In this document: one piece after another, positions 17,958 to 26,488 of the stretch
Numbering within the stretch: the stretch's first letter is position 1
Layout: each line of letters starts with the position of its first letter
Source of the DNA: Alphaproteobacteria bacterium HGW-Alphaproteobacteria-6
Lineage (GTDB): Bacteria > Pseudomonadota > Alphaproteobacteria > Rhodobacterales > Rhodobacteraceae
Length of the DNA: 34,299 bases
Assembly (NCBI GenBank): GCA_002841115.1
Contig: PHEC01000012.1
Location: forward strand, 24,048 to 58,346
Direction of reading: 5' to 3'
Translations under genes and position numbers: made by a program
Notes under the pieces: generated by a model
Databases searched by the model: none
What the model was told of the DNA's origin: nothing
The model's input: the letters and a program-made list of their open reading frames with translations, nothing else

Positions 17958-19250
17958 TCAGAAGGATTGCGTGGTATAGTCGACCTCGTCGGGATAAAGC
18001 CCGTCCTCGATCGCGGTCTGGTGGACCCGCAGCAGCCGGCCGCCCTCGACCCGGCTGATCGACTGGTGGCCGAAGGCCTGATGGGTCTTGCCGTTGAAGG
18101 TCTTGGCGCCCTGCGGATGCTCGCGGCCCTCGTCGAAACCGGTCATCGCCTCGATCGCCTCGACCACCTTCTGGCGATCCGCCGGACCCTGATAGCCCGC
18201 CGCCTCCATCGCCGCCTTGATCACGAACAGCGTCTCCCAGGCCGAAAACATATGGGCATAGGTGGCGATGTCCTTGCCGTCGGAGACCGAGGCGCCGCTG
18301 TCGTCGACCCCGACCGCGGCGCGGTAGAAGGCTTCGTGCTCGCTGGCGTCCTGTTGCTTGTAGCGCGGATGGCCTTCCCAGAAATGCGTGCCGTCCAGGA
18401 ATTCGAGCCCCGGCGAGGCGATGTCGACCGCCTCGAGGCTGTCGATGAAGCCGAAGATCTCGGGGCGCGCGCCCGAGCCGTAGAACTCGCCCAGTTCCTT
18501 GACGAAGGTCAGGACGGCGGGGCCGACCATGACGTGGTAAAGCACCTCGGTCTCGGTCGGGATCTGCGGCAGGTAGCGGGTGAACGAGGTCTCGGTCGGC
18601 GGGATCGCGATATGCTTGATCACCTCGCCGCCCTGCGCGGCCACCGCGGCGGTGAAGAAGTCGCGGTGGTCATGGCCGAAGGCATAGTCGGGAAAGACCA
18701 TCGTCACCTTCTTGCCGAGGTTCGCGGTGACCCAGGGTGCCATCGCCTGCACCTGGCTTTTCACATCGGTGATGCCGGGTTGCAGCGCCCAGCGGTTGAG
18801 TGCGCCCGAGGCGACGTGATGGCCCTCGGAACAGACCAGATAGGGCACCCGCAATTCGCCCGCCCGCGGCGCCGAGCCCATCACCACATGGCTGAACAGC
18901 GTGCCGAAGATCAGGTCGCAGCCGGCCTGCGTGGTCAGCTTTTCCACCACCTCGGCGCCGCGCTTGGGATCGGTGCCGTCATCCTCGAAGACGATCTCGA
19001 CCGGGCGGCCGTTGATGCCGCCGGCCTCGTTCAGCACCTTCAGTGCGGCGCTTGCGGTGCGCTCATACCAGCGCCCGTAAGAGGCGCCGATGCCGGTGCG
19101 GTGCAACTGGAAACCAAGCTTCAGGGGTGCCGAGGACTGCGCCTGAACAAAGCGCGGCGTGACGCCGGCCGCGACAAGCGCGCCGGCCCCCGCGATGCCT
19201 TGCAGAACCGATCGCCGGGTCGGGGTGGTGCTGATCCATCTCTTGGTCAT
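17958..19250 (-). CDS. Branched-chain-type ABC transporter substrate-binding protein
   Basis: A periplasmic binding protein of 430 residues (Peripla_BP_6 family, type I fold). I chose ATG 19250 because GGAGA sits six bases before it but only one base before the ATG at 19256. The start encodes a Tat signal: R12-R13 in TRRSVLQGIAG, then a hydrophobic stretch and cleavage after VQA at about residue 37. The mature region shows LKLGFQLHRTG, the LNEAGGINGRPVEIVFEDD motif typical of the family, and GTLFSHVVMGSAP. It heads the liv-hyu half of the operon, 109 bp after the membrane-protein gene, so this half may also have its own promoter, though I see no clear one. The ligand is unknown; context suggests a heterocycle or its derivative. 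Confidence 0.92.
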   Translation of the reverse strand: MTKRWISTTPTRRSVLQGIAGAGALVAAGVTPRFVQAQSSAPLKLGFQLHRTGIGASYGRWYERTASAALKVLNEAGGINGRPVEIVFEDDGTDPKRGAEVVEKLTTQAGCDLIFGTLFSHVVMGSAPRAGELRVPYLVCSEGHHVASGALNRWALQPGITDVKSQVQAMAPWVTANLGKKVTMVFPDYAFGHDHRDFFTAAVAAQGGEVIKHIAIPPTETSFTRYLPQIPTETEVLYHVMVGPAVLTFVKELGEFYGSGARPEIFGFIDSLEAVDIASPGLEFLDGTHFWEGHPRYKQQDASEHEAFYRAAVGVDDSGASVSDGKDIATYAHMFSAWETLFVIKAAMEAAGYQGPADRQKVVEAIEAMTGFDEGREHPQGAKTFNGKTHQAFGHQSISRVEGGRLLRVHQTAIEDGLYPDEVDYTTQSF

Positions 19251-19359
19251 GGTCATTCTCCGCTGCTGTGATGGCGTGGTCCCGAGGCACCGGGCCGCGC
19301 TCTTGTGAAATCCTCTTGCCGTCACGGAACACGGGAAAGGCCACCATTGCAAGGCTTTC

Positions 19360-20769
19360 TCATCCCGCCGCCGGGCTCGACAGAAGCCAGAGGCCGAAGA
19401 CCGTGTAGCCGACCATCAGCACCGTCATCGGCAGATGCGTGCCGGGCCTTCGCCCGCCGGCAAGCCGCGCCGACAGCATGAGCCCGAGCAGCACCGCCAG
19501 GAGATGCGCGCCCAGGATCACCGCGAATTGCGCGGTCCAGACCGCCTGCACCCCGGCCCGCGTCGCAAGAAACCCGAACGAGACCCAATGCTCGGGCAGG
19601 CCGAAAAGCGACCAGCCTCGCGCGAAGGGGTCGCCCAGCGCGACCAGCGCATATTGGCCATTGGTCAGAAGCGCCACCAGGTAATGGGCGACATGATAGC
19701 CCGCCGCGATCGGCAGGAAGGACAGCATCAGGGGCCCCGCCGCCGCAGCGACAGCCACCCCGCGCGGCAGGCCGAGACGGATCGCGCCGAGGATCAGCCC
19801 CGAGACCAGCGCCCAGGCCGCCAGCAGCCCGGCGCTGTTGACCGCCACCACCGCCGAGCGGCCGGGAAACTCCAGGGGGTTGATGCCGATCCGCGCCAGC
19901 CACCAGAAGGTCTCGCTCAGCCCGTCGAAGCTGACCGAGGCAAGGACCAGCGTGACGAAGGCCATGGCCGAGGCGCCGAGCGGCGCCATCGCCGCCACCT
20001 GCGCGCCGGGCCATCCGGCCATGATCCGCAGCCGGCCGCCCTGCGGTTCCGCCCAGACCGGCGCGATCCGCGCGATCATGCCGAAATAGACGGTCAGGAA
20101 CTCTCCCCGGGCCAGCCAGCCCTCGCCCTCGGCCACCGCCAGCACGAGGATCAGCAGCGCATAGCCCGCCACCACCCGGGCCAGAACCGCCGGATCGGCC
20201 GGCGACAGCGAGACGATCTCGAACCAGGCAAAACCGAGGTATCCCGCCACCGCGGGCCAGTGGCCAAGCCGGGAAAGGCCGATGCTGCCCTGCCAGCCGA
20301 GCAGCCGGCGAAGGGCGCGGACCGGGCCGGTCCAGGGCTCGATATCGCGCCAGAGATTGCCGAAAAGCACGCAAGCCAGGGTCAGCCCGACCCAGAGCAG
20401 GGTCCAGACCGTCAGCGGCAGCAGGTTCTCCAAGGGGTCGCGGGTGCCGTAAAGACCGATGGCGACCAGCCCGGCCCAGACCAGCGCGGCGATGAGGCTT
20501 GCAAGGGCGCGCGGCACGATCACCGACCGGCTGAACAAGGGCCTCGCGGCAAAGCCGGGCGGGTGCCGCGCCATCAGCCCCGCTGCGGCGGTCAGCGCCA
20601 CCACCACGCCCGCACCGACCATGTACCAGCCGGTCGGCAAGGTCAGGATCACCATCCGGTCCGAGGCATGGGCCAGCGCCGGCCCCGGCGCCAGCACCAG
20701 CACCAGCAGCGCCGGCAAGGCGCGCCCGGGCAGACTGGGGCCAATCAGCCGAAGCCGCGGGCGGTTCAC
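19360..20769 (-). CDS. Polytopic membrane protein of unknown function
   Basis: A 469-residue protein with a signal-like N-terminus (hydrophobic 18-33, ALA-HASD cleavage possible after 33) and about ten or more further hydrophobic segments. The motif FGNLWRDIEPW (136-146) and the AHA-like start recall a family of integral membrane proteins, some labelled fenitrothion hydrolase in databases; that label is from memory and the activity is not supported here. A buried GYHVAHYL motif near residue 358 gives two membrane histidines. It starts with GTG 20769 overlapping the DUF1185 stop as GTGA, so it is translationally coupled to the catabolic genes and probably serves them, for example as a transporter or electron-transfer partner (speculation). 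Confidence 0.7.
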   Translation of the reverse strand: MNRPRLRLIGPSLPGRALPALLVLVLAPGPALAHASDRMVILTLPTGWYMVGAGVVVALTAAAGLMARHPPGFAARPLFSRSVIVPRALASLIAALVWAGLVAIGLYGTRDPLENLLPLTVWTLLWVGLTLACVLFGNLWRDIEPWTGPVRALRRLLGWQGSIGLSRLGHWPAVAGYLGFAWFEIVSLSPADPAVLARVVAGYALLILVLAVAEGEGWLARGEFLTVYFGMIARIAPVWAEPQGGRLRIMAGWPGAQVAAMAPLGASAMAFVTLVLASVSFDGLSETFWWLARIGINPLEFPGRSAVVAVNSAGLLAAWALVSGLILGAIRLGLPRGVAVAAAAGPLMLSFLPIAAGYHVAHYLVALLTNGQYALVALGDPFARGWSLFGLPEHWVSFGFLATRAGVQAVWTAQFAVILGAHLLAVLLGLMLSARLAGGRRPGTHLPMTVLMVGYTVFGLWLLSSPAAG

Positions 20770-21347
20770 CGCAGGCCATCCTCGCCCCTGACCTGCGACA
20801 CCTCCAGCCCGCCCATCCGGCTGTGGACCCGGCCGCCCTTCGCCATCGCCAGCACGAAGACGATCTCTCCCTCGCGCGGCCCGTCGGGCAGCGCCACGGT
20901 GATCGCGTCGAAATGGCTGCGCACATAGGCGGCGTTGATATGGCCGAGCGGCACGTCAAGACCCGCGCCTACACCGGCGACCTTCATCGCCGAGGGCACG
21001 ATGGCGCGGCTTTCGCCGAGGTGCTCGCGCATCGCATAGCCGCCCGGCACATGCCAGAGCGCGCCATGCTCGATCTCGCCAGCGGCACCGACGATGGCGC
21101 CCTTGCCATAGCCGTCGATCCCCTCGCGCCCGCCAAGAGCGGCGATCAGCCGCGCCGACATCATCAGGCCGAGGGGTTTCAAATCCTCCATCGCCGGTTG
21201 CAGTTCGGCCGCGAACCGTCCGGCGAAGGGGTTCGACACCAGCGCCAGGATCGCCGCGCGCTGACGCGGGCGGGCCGCTGGCGGGCCGCCGTCATGGTGG
21301 ATCTCTTCGCTGAGGATGGTCAGCTTGCGCAGTCTGAAATCAGCCAA
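20766..21347 (-). CDS. Amino acid synthesis family protein (DUF1185)
   Basis: A 193-residue soluble protein of the PF06684/DUF1185 family, named amino acid synthesis from context; no reaction is firmly known to me. Matching segments are KLTILSEEIHHDGG near the start, AILALVSNPFAGRF, LGGREGIDGYGKGAIVGAAGEIEHGALWH in the middle and FDAITVALPDGPR near the end. I propose a TTG start at 21347: GGAG lies seven bases upstream, it overlaps the UPF0280 stop by only eight bases, and the protein then begins a few residues before the conserved core. The alternative GTG/ATG-like start at 21386 would add 13 residues unlike the family. It lies between the ApbE-like gene and the membrane protein. Confidence 0.78.
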   Translation of the reverse strand: MADFRLRKLTILSEEIHHDGGPPAARPRQRAAILALVSNPFAGRFAAELQPAMEDLKPLGLMMSARLIAALGGREGIDGYGKGAIVGAAGEIEHGALWHVPGGYAMREHLGESRAIVPSAMKVAGVGAGLDVPLGHINAAYVRSHFDAITVALPDGPREGEIVFVLAMAKGGRVHSRMGGLEVSQVRGEDGLR

Positions 21348-22200
21348 GGCAGGGCTCCGTCTGAGGGTGGGAAAGGCTGCGGGCATGGTCGCCGATCGTG
21401 CGCACCTCGCCCTGAAGGAACAGCGCGGCGGCGGCGATCAGCCCGCGGTCACGCGCACGACCGGCCGCCGCCAGACCGCGGTCCAGCGCGCGGGCCCGGG
21501 CCTGGGGCGAAAGCGGCGCCACCGCCACCGTCACGGCGCGGCGGCCAAGATCGCTGTCGGCCCTGACCGCGCGGGCCGGGCGCCTGAGGATGGCCGGATC
21601 GCCCGGCAGGTCGACGGCATTGGCGATCATCGTCGCCGCCGCATCGGCCGCCGCCGCATCGCGCGCCAGAACCGTCACCGCATCGGCAATCCCCAAGGAC
21701 TGGCTCCGCCCGCGCCAGCCCGAGGTGGCGATGCCGCGCACCGGATCACCATGCGTCACCACCACCCGGCCCGGCCCCGCCCCGGTCAGCGCGATCGCCG
21801 CGGTCAGGCGCTCGCCCGGTTCCAGGTGCAGCGCGATGTCGCCGCCGTTGTTGACATAGGCGCGGCCGATCCCGCCACCGGCGACCAGGGCCGCCAGCAC
21901 CGCATCGGCCACCGCGCCGGCCACCGCCGCCATCGGGGTGATGAAGGCGGGGCGGAACGGCGCCACCGCGCGCCCCATCGCCCGCGCCACCGGCCCGGTC
22001 AGCGCCGAACCGGCAGCGCTGCGCAGGGCCGGCAGTTCGGCCACCAGTTCCTCCAGCAGCCCGTCGAAGCGCGCCGTGGCCAGGGCGTAGCCTTCGCGCA
22101 CCGCCTCTGGCGCGCCGAACGCCTCGATCACCAGATCGATCGGCCCGTGGTTCAGGTGCAGCCGCCCGCCCGGCAGCATCATCGCCTGCGCGCCGCTCAT
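21340..22200 (-). CDS. UPF0280 family protein, ApbE-like
   Basis: A 286-residue protein of the UPF0280 family (COG2122), distantly related to the FAD:protein FMN transferase ApbE. ApbE-like features are an FITPMAAVAGAVAD helix (about 86-99) and NNGGDIAL (117-124), which mirrors the NVGGDI motif of ApbE. It has no signal peptide, so it should act in the cytoplasm. ATG 22200 overlaps the stop of the 6-hydroxynicotinate-reductase-like gene as ATGA. Because the E. barkeri 6-hydroxynicotinate reductase carries a covalently bound flavin, I infer that this protein could attach that flavin to its neighbour. The family assignment is sound; the role is a hypothesis. Confidence 0.82.
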   Translation of the reverse strand: MSGAQAMMLPGGRLHLNHGPIDLVIEAFGAPEAVREGYALATARFDGLLEELVAELPALRSAAGSALTGPVARAMGRAVAPFRPAFITPMAAVAGAVADAVLAALVAGGGIGRAYVNNGGDIALHLEPGERLTAAIALTGAGPGRVVVTHGDPVRGIATSGWRGRSQSLGIADAVTVLARDAAAADAAATMIANAVDLPGDPAILRRPARAVRADSDLGRRAVTVAVAPLSPQARARALDRGLAAAGRARDRGLIAAAALFLQGEVRTIGDHARSLSHPQTEPCLG

Positions 22201-23714
22201 CCGCCGGCCCCCGGCCAGCGCCTTACCTGCGCGGCGGTGACATATTCGCCCCCCTCGGCGATGACCTGATCCAGCCGCCGGATCGCCGCCTGATGCCCGC
22301 CAAGGGCGAGGTATTCGGCGTGCGGCAGGGTGAACTCCAGCGGCGCCACCAGCGCCGGGGTCGGCACCGAACCGAAGGCGCCGGGCGGCAGACGGGTGAC
22401 ATCGACCATGAAGGTGATGCCGCCACCCGGCCAGATGAAGCACGGTGCCCCGCCCGCGGTCAGCCGCGTCACCCCGGACTGCACCGACCGGGTCAGCCGC
22501 ACCGGGTTCTTCGTCACCCCCGCCCGCAAGCTTCCCCCCGCCCCGCCCATGAAAAGAACCGTGCAAAGCGAAGGCTCGCAGTTCTCGTCGATCAGCCGCA
22601 CCGTCGGGACCAGATCGGCCGGCAGGTCACGCCGCTCGGGCACCAGCGCCTCGTCAAGGACGTAATAGGCGTATTCCTCGCCGGTGGTCGAGACCATCAG
22701 CAGGCGCAGACCCGGCCGCGCGCCCTTCTTCGGGTTCCACGGCCCGAGGATATCCAAGGGATCGCTCAGCCGGGTGCCGCCCCAGCCGGGCCCCGGTTCC
22801 GAGACCCGGAAATAGCGCCCCGGCGTCGAGCGCTGGCCCCTGATCCTGATCCCGCTGTCCTCCCAGCCCAGCACCTTGCCGGCCTGATGTTCCGACACCA
22901 CCCCGGTGATATGGTCATCGACCACCACCACCTCGTCGACCAGGCCGCGCCACTGGTCGGCGAACATGCCGATCGTCGCCGAGCCGCAGCCGACCCGCAT
23001 CCGCCGCTCGGGCGTGCCGTCGACCACCGGCGCGCAACCGGCCTGCACCGTTACCGCGGATCCGCCGTCGATCGCCAGCGCCACCGCCTCGGCGTTGCAC
23101 AGCGCCAGCAGGGCGGCACAGGTCGCCCGGCCTTCGGACTTCTCGCCGCCGGTCAGGTGATGCACCCCGCCGAGCGACAGCATCTGGCTGCCGTATTCGG
23201 CGGTGCTGACATGGCCGATCGCCTCGCCCCCGGCGCGCACCACGGCGCCTTCGGGGCCAAGGTAGCGGTCGGTGTCGATCTTCACCTTGACCCCGCAGTA
23301 GGAAAAGATTGCCTCGGTCACCACGGTCACCATCTCGGCGCCCTCGACCTCGCTTGCGACGATGAAGGGCGCGGGCTTGTAGTCGGGATAGGTGGTGCCG
23401 GCGCCGATCCCGGTGACTACGGCGTCGGCGGGCATTGCCGCGCCGTCGCCGCCGTCGCCGCCACCGTCGCGCAGCGCGAAGGGCACGATGCGCCCGCCGG
23501 CCGCGACCTGGCGCGACAGGATGGTCACCGGGTCCGAGCGCAGGATGCGGCCGCCCTCGTTGGCGTAGCGGTCGCAGGCGCCGGTCTGGCCCGGCGCGAT
23601 GTAGCACATCACCGGACAGGCATCGCAGCGGATCTTGTCGCCCATCCGCGCCGCGCGCGCCGCCTCGCGGGCGCCGCCGTGATCGGCGGGCGGGGGCAGG
23701 GGATCATCAGTCAT
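22197..23714 (-). CDS. 6-hydroxynicotinate-reductase-like Fe-S flavoprotein
   Basis: A 505-residue cytoplasmic protein resembling 6-hydroxynicotinate reductase (Hnr), which in Eubacterium barkeri reduces 6-hydroxynicotinate to 1,4,5,6-tetrahydro-6-oxonicotinate and holds Fe-S clusters and covalent flavin. The N-terminus has a cluster motif CDACPVMC followed by GACDRY (C30, C33, C37, C47); further cysteines occur at 140, 200, 206, 227 and 243. The middle contains VKIDTDRYLGPEGAVVR, and HHLTGGEKSEGRAT near 185. The segment VGCGSATIG (241-249) loosely resembles ApbE flavinylation sites. A Gly/Asp-rich linker (84-91) is variable. The gene overlaps the Mo subunit gene and the UPF0280 gene by four bases each. 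The exact substrate is unknown; the family match is from memory of the sequence pattern. Confidence 0.75.
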   Translation of the reverse strand: MTDDPLPPPADHGGAREAARAARMGDKIRCDACPVMCYIAPGQTGACDRYANEGGRILRSDPVTILSRQVAAGGRIVPFALRDGGGDGGDGAAMPADAVVTGIGAGTTYPDYKPAPFIVASEVEGAEMVTVVTEAIFSYCGVKVKIDTDRYLGPEGAVVRAGGEAIGHVSTAEYGSQMLSLGGVHHLTGGEKSEGRATCAALLALCNAEAVALAIDGGSAVTVQAGCAPVVDGTPERRMRVGCGSATIGMFADQWRGLVDEVVVVDDHITGVVSEHQAGKVLGWEDSGIRIRGQRSTPGRYFRVSEPGPGWGGTRLSDPLDILGPWNPKKGARPGLRLLMVSTTGEEYAYYVLDEALVPERRDLPADLVPTVRLIDENCEPSLCTVLFMGGAGGSLRAGVTKNPVRLTRSVQSGVTRLTAGGAPCFIWPGGGITFMVDVTRLPPGAFGSVPTPALVAPLEFTLPHAEYLALGGHQAAIRRLDQVIAEGGEYVTAAQVRRWPGAGG

Positions 23715-26488
23715 CGCCCGCCGCCCCCGCCCCCGGCCTCTGCCGCCTCTGCCGCAAGGATCGCCGCGCGCAGCCGGTGCGGCAGGACCGGCACCCGGTC
23801 GATCACCACGCCGGTGGCATCGCCGATCGCATTCAGGATCGCCGGCGCGGTCGGGATCAGCACATGCTCGCCCAGGCCGCGCGCGCCGCCGCCCGGCCCC
23901 TCGGGGTCGGGCACCTCGATCAGGATGCTGTCGATCGGCGGCACGTCGCCGGTGGTCGGGATCAGGTAGTCATGCAGGTTCTCGGTCCGCCCCGGCACAT
24001 AATCCTCCATCAGCGCCAGCCCGATGCCCTGCGCGATGCCGCCTTCGATCTGGCCCTCGGCCAGCATCGGGTTGATCACCCGGCCAAGGTCATGCGCTGC
24101 GGTGATCCGCAACAGCCGCACCGTGCCCAGCGCCCGGTCAACCTCCAGTTCCGCCAGTTGCGCGCCATAGCCGTAGACCGCATAGGGAACCCCCTGCCCG
24201 TCGGCATCAAGGGCCGAGGTCGGCGGGTCATAGCTTTCCTCGGCAACCAGGACATGGCCATCGGCATCGGCCGGCAGCCGCGAAAGCTCGATCCGCCTTT
24301 GCCCGCCGGCGCCCGGTTCGGCGACCCGGATCGCCCCGGCCTCCGACGTCAGCACCGCCCCATCGCCAAGATTGGCATGGCTCAGGATCATCGCCCTCAG
24401 CGCGCGGGCCGCGGTCTCGGCGGCGCGTCCGGTGACGAAGGTCTGGCGCGAGGCCGAGGTCTTGCCGGCATCGGGCGTCAGCGCGGTATCCGGGCCGATC
24501 AGGTCGAAGGCATCGACCGGCAGGCCCAGCGCATCGGCGGCGATCTGGGTGATCACGGTGTCGGAGCCCTGGCCGATCTCGGTCGCGCCCTGATAGAGCA
24601 CCACCCTGCCGGTCCGGTTCAGCGCGATGCGGATGGTCGAGGGGTTGGGCAGCGAAGTATTGCCGCAGCCATACCAGCAGGACGCCACGCCGACCCCGCG
24701 CCTTGTGATGCCGCCCTGCGCGTTATGCGCCGCCGCGGCGGCAAGCGCCCGGCTCCAGGGCGCGCGCAGCGCCTCGAGGCAGGCGCGGATGCCGGTGCTG
24801 CGCAGCACCTGCCCGGTCGCCGTCGCATCGCCATCCGAAAGCGCGTTCAGGATGCGGAATTCCAGCCGGTCGATGCCGGCCGCCCGCGCCAGCCGGTCGT
24901 AAAGCATCTCCTGCATGATCGCCGCCTGCGGCACGCCGAAACCGCGAAAGGCGCCCGAGACCGGCCCGTTGGTATGAACCGCCCGGGCGCGGGCGCGGAC
25001 ATGCGGGGTGCGGTAGGGGCCGGTGGCATGGACCGGGACGCGGTTGGCGACGGTCGGGCCCCAGCTGGCGTAGGCGCCGGTGTCGAACAGCCCGTCGAAG
25101 TCGAAGCCCACCATCCGGCCCGCCGCATCGCAGCCGGCCCGCGCGACAATCCGCGCCGGATGCCTTTTGGTGGTCGAGGCCATCGATTCGGCGCGGGAAT
25201 AGACCATCCGCGCCGGCCGCCCGGTCTTCAGCACGGCGAGCCCGAGCAGGGGTTGCAGCGACAGGTCAAGCTTCGATCCGAAACCGCCGCCGACCGCCGA
25301 GGGGATGATCCGCAGCCGCGCCACCGGCAGGCCGAGGATCGCCGCGGTCTCGTCACGGTCCATCACCGGCGCCTGGGTGCAGGCGCGGATCACCAGCACA
25401 TCGCCCTCAAGCCAGGCGGCGCCGGCCTCGGGCTCGATATAGGCATGTTCGACAAAGGCGGTCTCGACCCGGCCCGCGACCGCGAAGGCCGCCCCGGCCA
25501 GCGCCGCCCCGACATCGCCGCGCACCACCCGCCCCGCGGTCAGAAGGTTCGCCGGGCGGTGCGGGTGAAGCTGCGCCGCGCCCGCCGCCTCGGCCAGGAC
25601 GGGATCGAGAAGCGGCTCCCCGGCGGCCCAGGTCACCGGGAAATCCGCCAGATCGGGCTCGGCCCCGTCATCCTCGAAGGCGACAAGCGCCACCGCCTCG
25701 CCGCGAAAGCGCACCTGGCCCTCGGCCAGCACCGGCTGGTCGGCAAAAGGCGCGATGGTGCCGAAGATGTTGCGCCCGGGAATGTCGGCGGCGGTGAAGA
25801 CGGCGGCGACGGCAGGGGCCCGGGCGGCGGCCCAGCCGGCGATATCGCCGAGGCCGAAGCGCGCCCGGTGATGTGGCGAGCGCACCGCCTTCAGCAAAAG
25901 CCCGCCCGGTTGCCACAGATCGGCGCCGAAGACGGCGCGGCCGTCGACCTTGGCCGCGCCGTCAAGCCGCGCCATCCGCGCGCCGATCGCCTGGCCGCTG
26001 GCCGGCGAGGCTGCCGCGGGCGCGTCGCGCCAGGCATCGCAGACCGCGGCGATGATCCGGGCATAGCCGGTGCAGCGGCACAGCACCCCGCCCAGCGCCG
26101 CCTCGGCCTGATCGCGGGACGGGCGCGGCACCTCGGCCAGCAGCGCCGCCGCCGCCATCAGCATGCCGGGCGTGCAGATCCCGCATTGCGCAGCACCATG
26201 GCGCAGGAAGGCGGCGCGCAGCCGCGTCACCGCGGCATTGCCGGCCCCTTCCACCGTCTCCACCGCGCGTCCCGCGACCTGCGCCACCGGGGTCAGGCAG
26301 GCGCAGACCGCGCGCCCGTCCACCAGCACGGTGCAGGCGCCGCAATCGCCGGCATCGCAGCCGATCTTGGTGCCGGTCAGGCCCAGATCCTCGCGCAGCG
26401 CCTGCGACAGGCGGCGCGCGGGATCGCCGCGCAGGGTCGCCGGCGCACCGTTCAGGGTAAGGCCGAGGCCGGGATCGGGACGGTTCAT
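23711..26488 (-). CDS. Xanthine-dehydrogenase-family hydroxylase, fused 2Fe-2S and molybdopterin subunit
   Basis: A 925-residue fusion. The first 150 residues are the two-cluster ferredoxin part (C44, C49, C52, C64 and C102, C105, C137, C139). The rest is the molybdopterin domain, with GGGFGSK (400-406), AFRGFGVPQ (513-521), QGATEIGQG (633-641) and the catalytic Glu874 in ARGLGEH. The enzyme hydroxylates a carbon next to ring nitrogen using water, passing electrons via Fe-S to the separate FAD subunit. This Fe-S/Mo fusion plus separate FAD protein matches the E. coli XdhD/YgfM layout. By alignment with bovine XDH, Glu802 is Leu407 while Arg880 (R483) and Phe914 (F517) are kept, which argues against xanthine and fits a substrate with a carboxylate. 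No Tat signal is present, so it is cytoplasmic. It needs molybdenum cofactor; no XdhC-type maturase lies in the window. Confidence 0.92.
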   Translation of the reverse strand: MNRPDPGLGLTLNGAPATLRGDPARRLSQALREDLGLTGTKIGCDAGDCGACTVLVDGRAVCACLTPVAQVAGRAVETVEGAGNAAVTRLRAAFLRHGAAQCGICTPGMLMAAAALLAEVPRPSRDQAEAALGGVLCRCTGYARIIAAVCDAWRDAPAAASPASGQAIGARMARLDGAAKVDGRAVFGADLWQPGGLLLKAVRSPHHRARFGLGDIAGWAAARAPAVAAVFTAADIPGRNIFGTIAPFADQPVLAEGQVRFRGEAVALVAFEDDGAEPDLADFPVTWAAGEPLLDPVLAEAAGAAQLHPHRPANLLTAGRVVRGDVGAALAGAAFAVAGRVETAFVEHAYIEPEAGAAWLEGDVLVIRACTQAPVMDRDETAAILGLPVARLRIIPSAVGGGFGSKLDLSLQPLLGLAVLKTGRPARMVYSRAESMASTTKRHPARIVARAGCDAAGRMVGFDFDGLFDTGAYASWGPTVANRVPVHATGPYRTPHVRARARAVHTNGPVSGAFRGFGVPQAAIMQEMLYDRLARAAGIDRLEFRILNALSDGDATATGQVLRSTGIRACLEALRAPWSRALAAAAAHNAQGGITRRGVGVASCWYGCGNTSLPNPSTIRIALNRTGRVVLYQGATEIGQGSDTVITQIAADALGLPVDAFDLIGPDTALTPDAGKTSASRQTFVTGRAAETAARALRAMILSHANLGDGAVLTSEAGAIRVAEPGAGGQRRIELSRLPADADGHVLVAEESYDPPTSALDADGQGVPYAVYGYGAQLAELEVDRALGTVRLLRITAAHDLGRVINPMLAEGQIEGGIAQGIGLALMEDYVPGRTENLHDYLIPTTGDVPPIDSILIEVPDPEGPGGGARGLGEHVLIPTAPAILNAIGDATGVVIDRVPVLPHRLRAAILAAEAAEAGGGGGGR

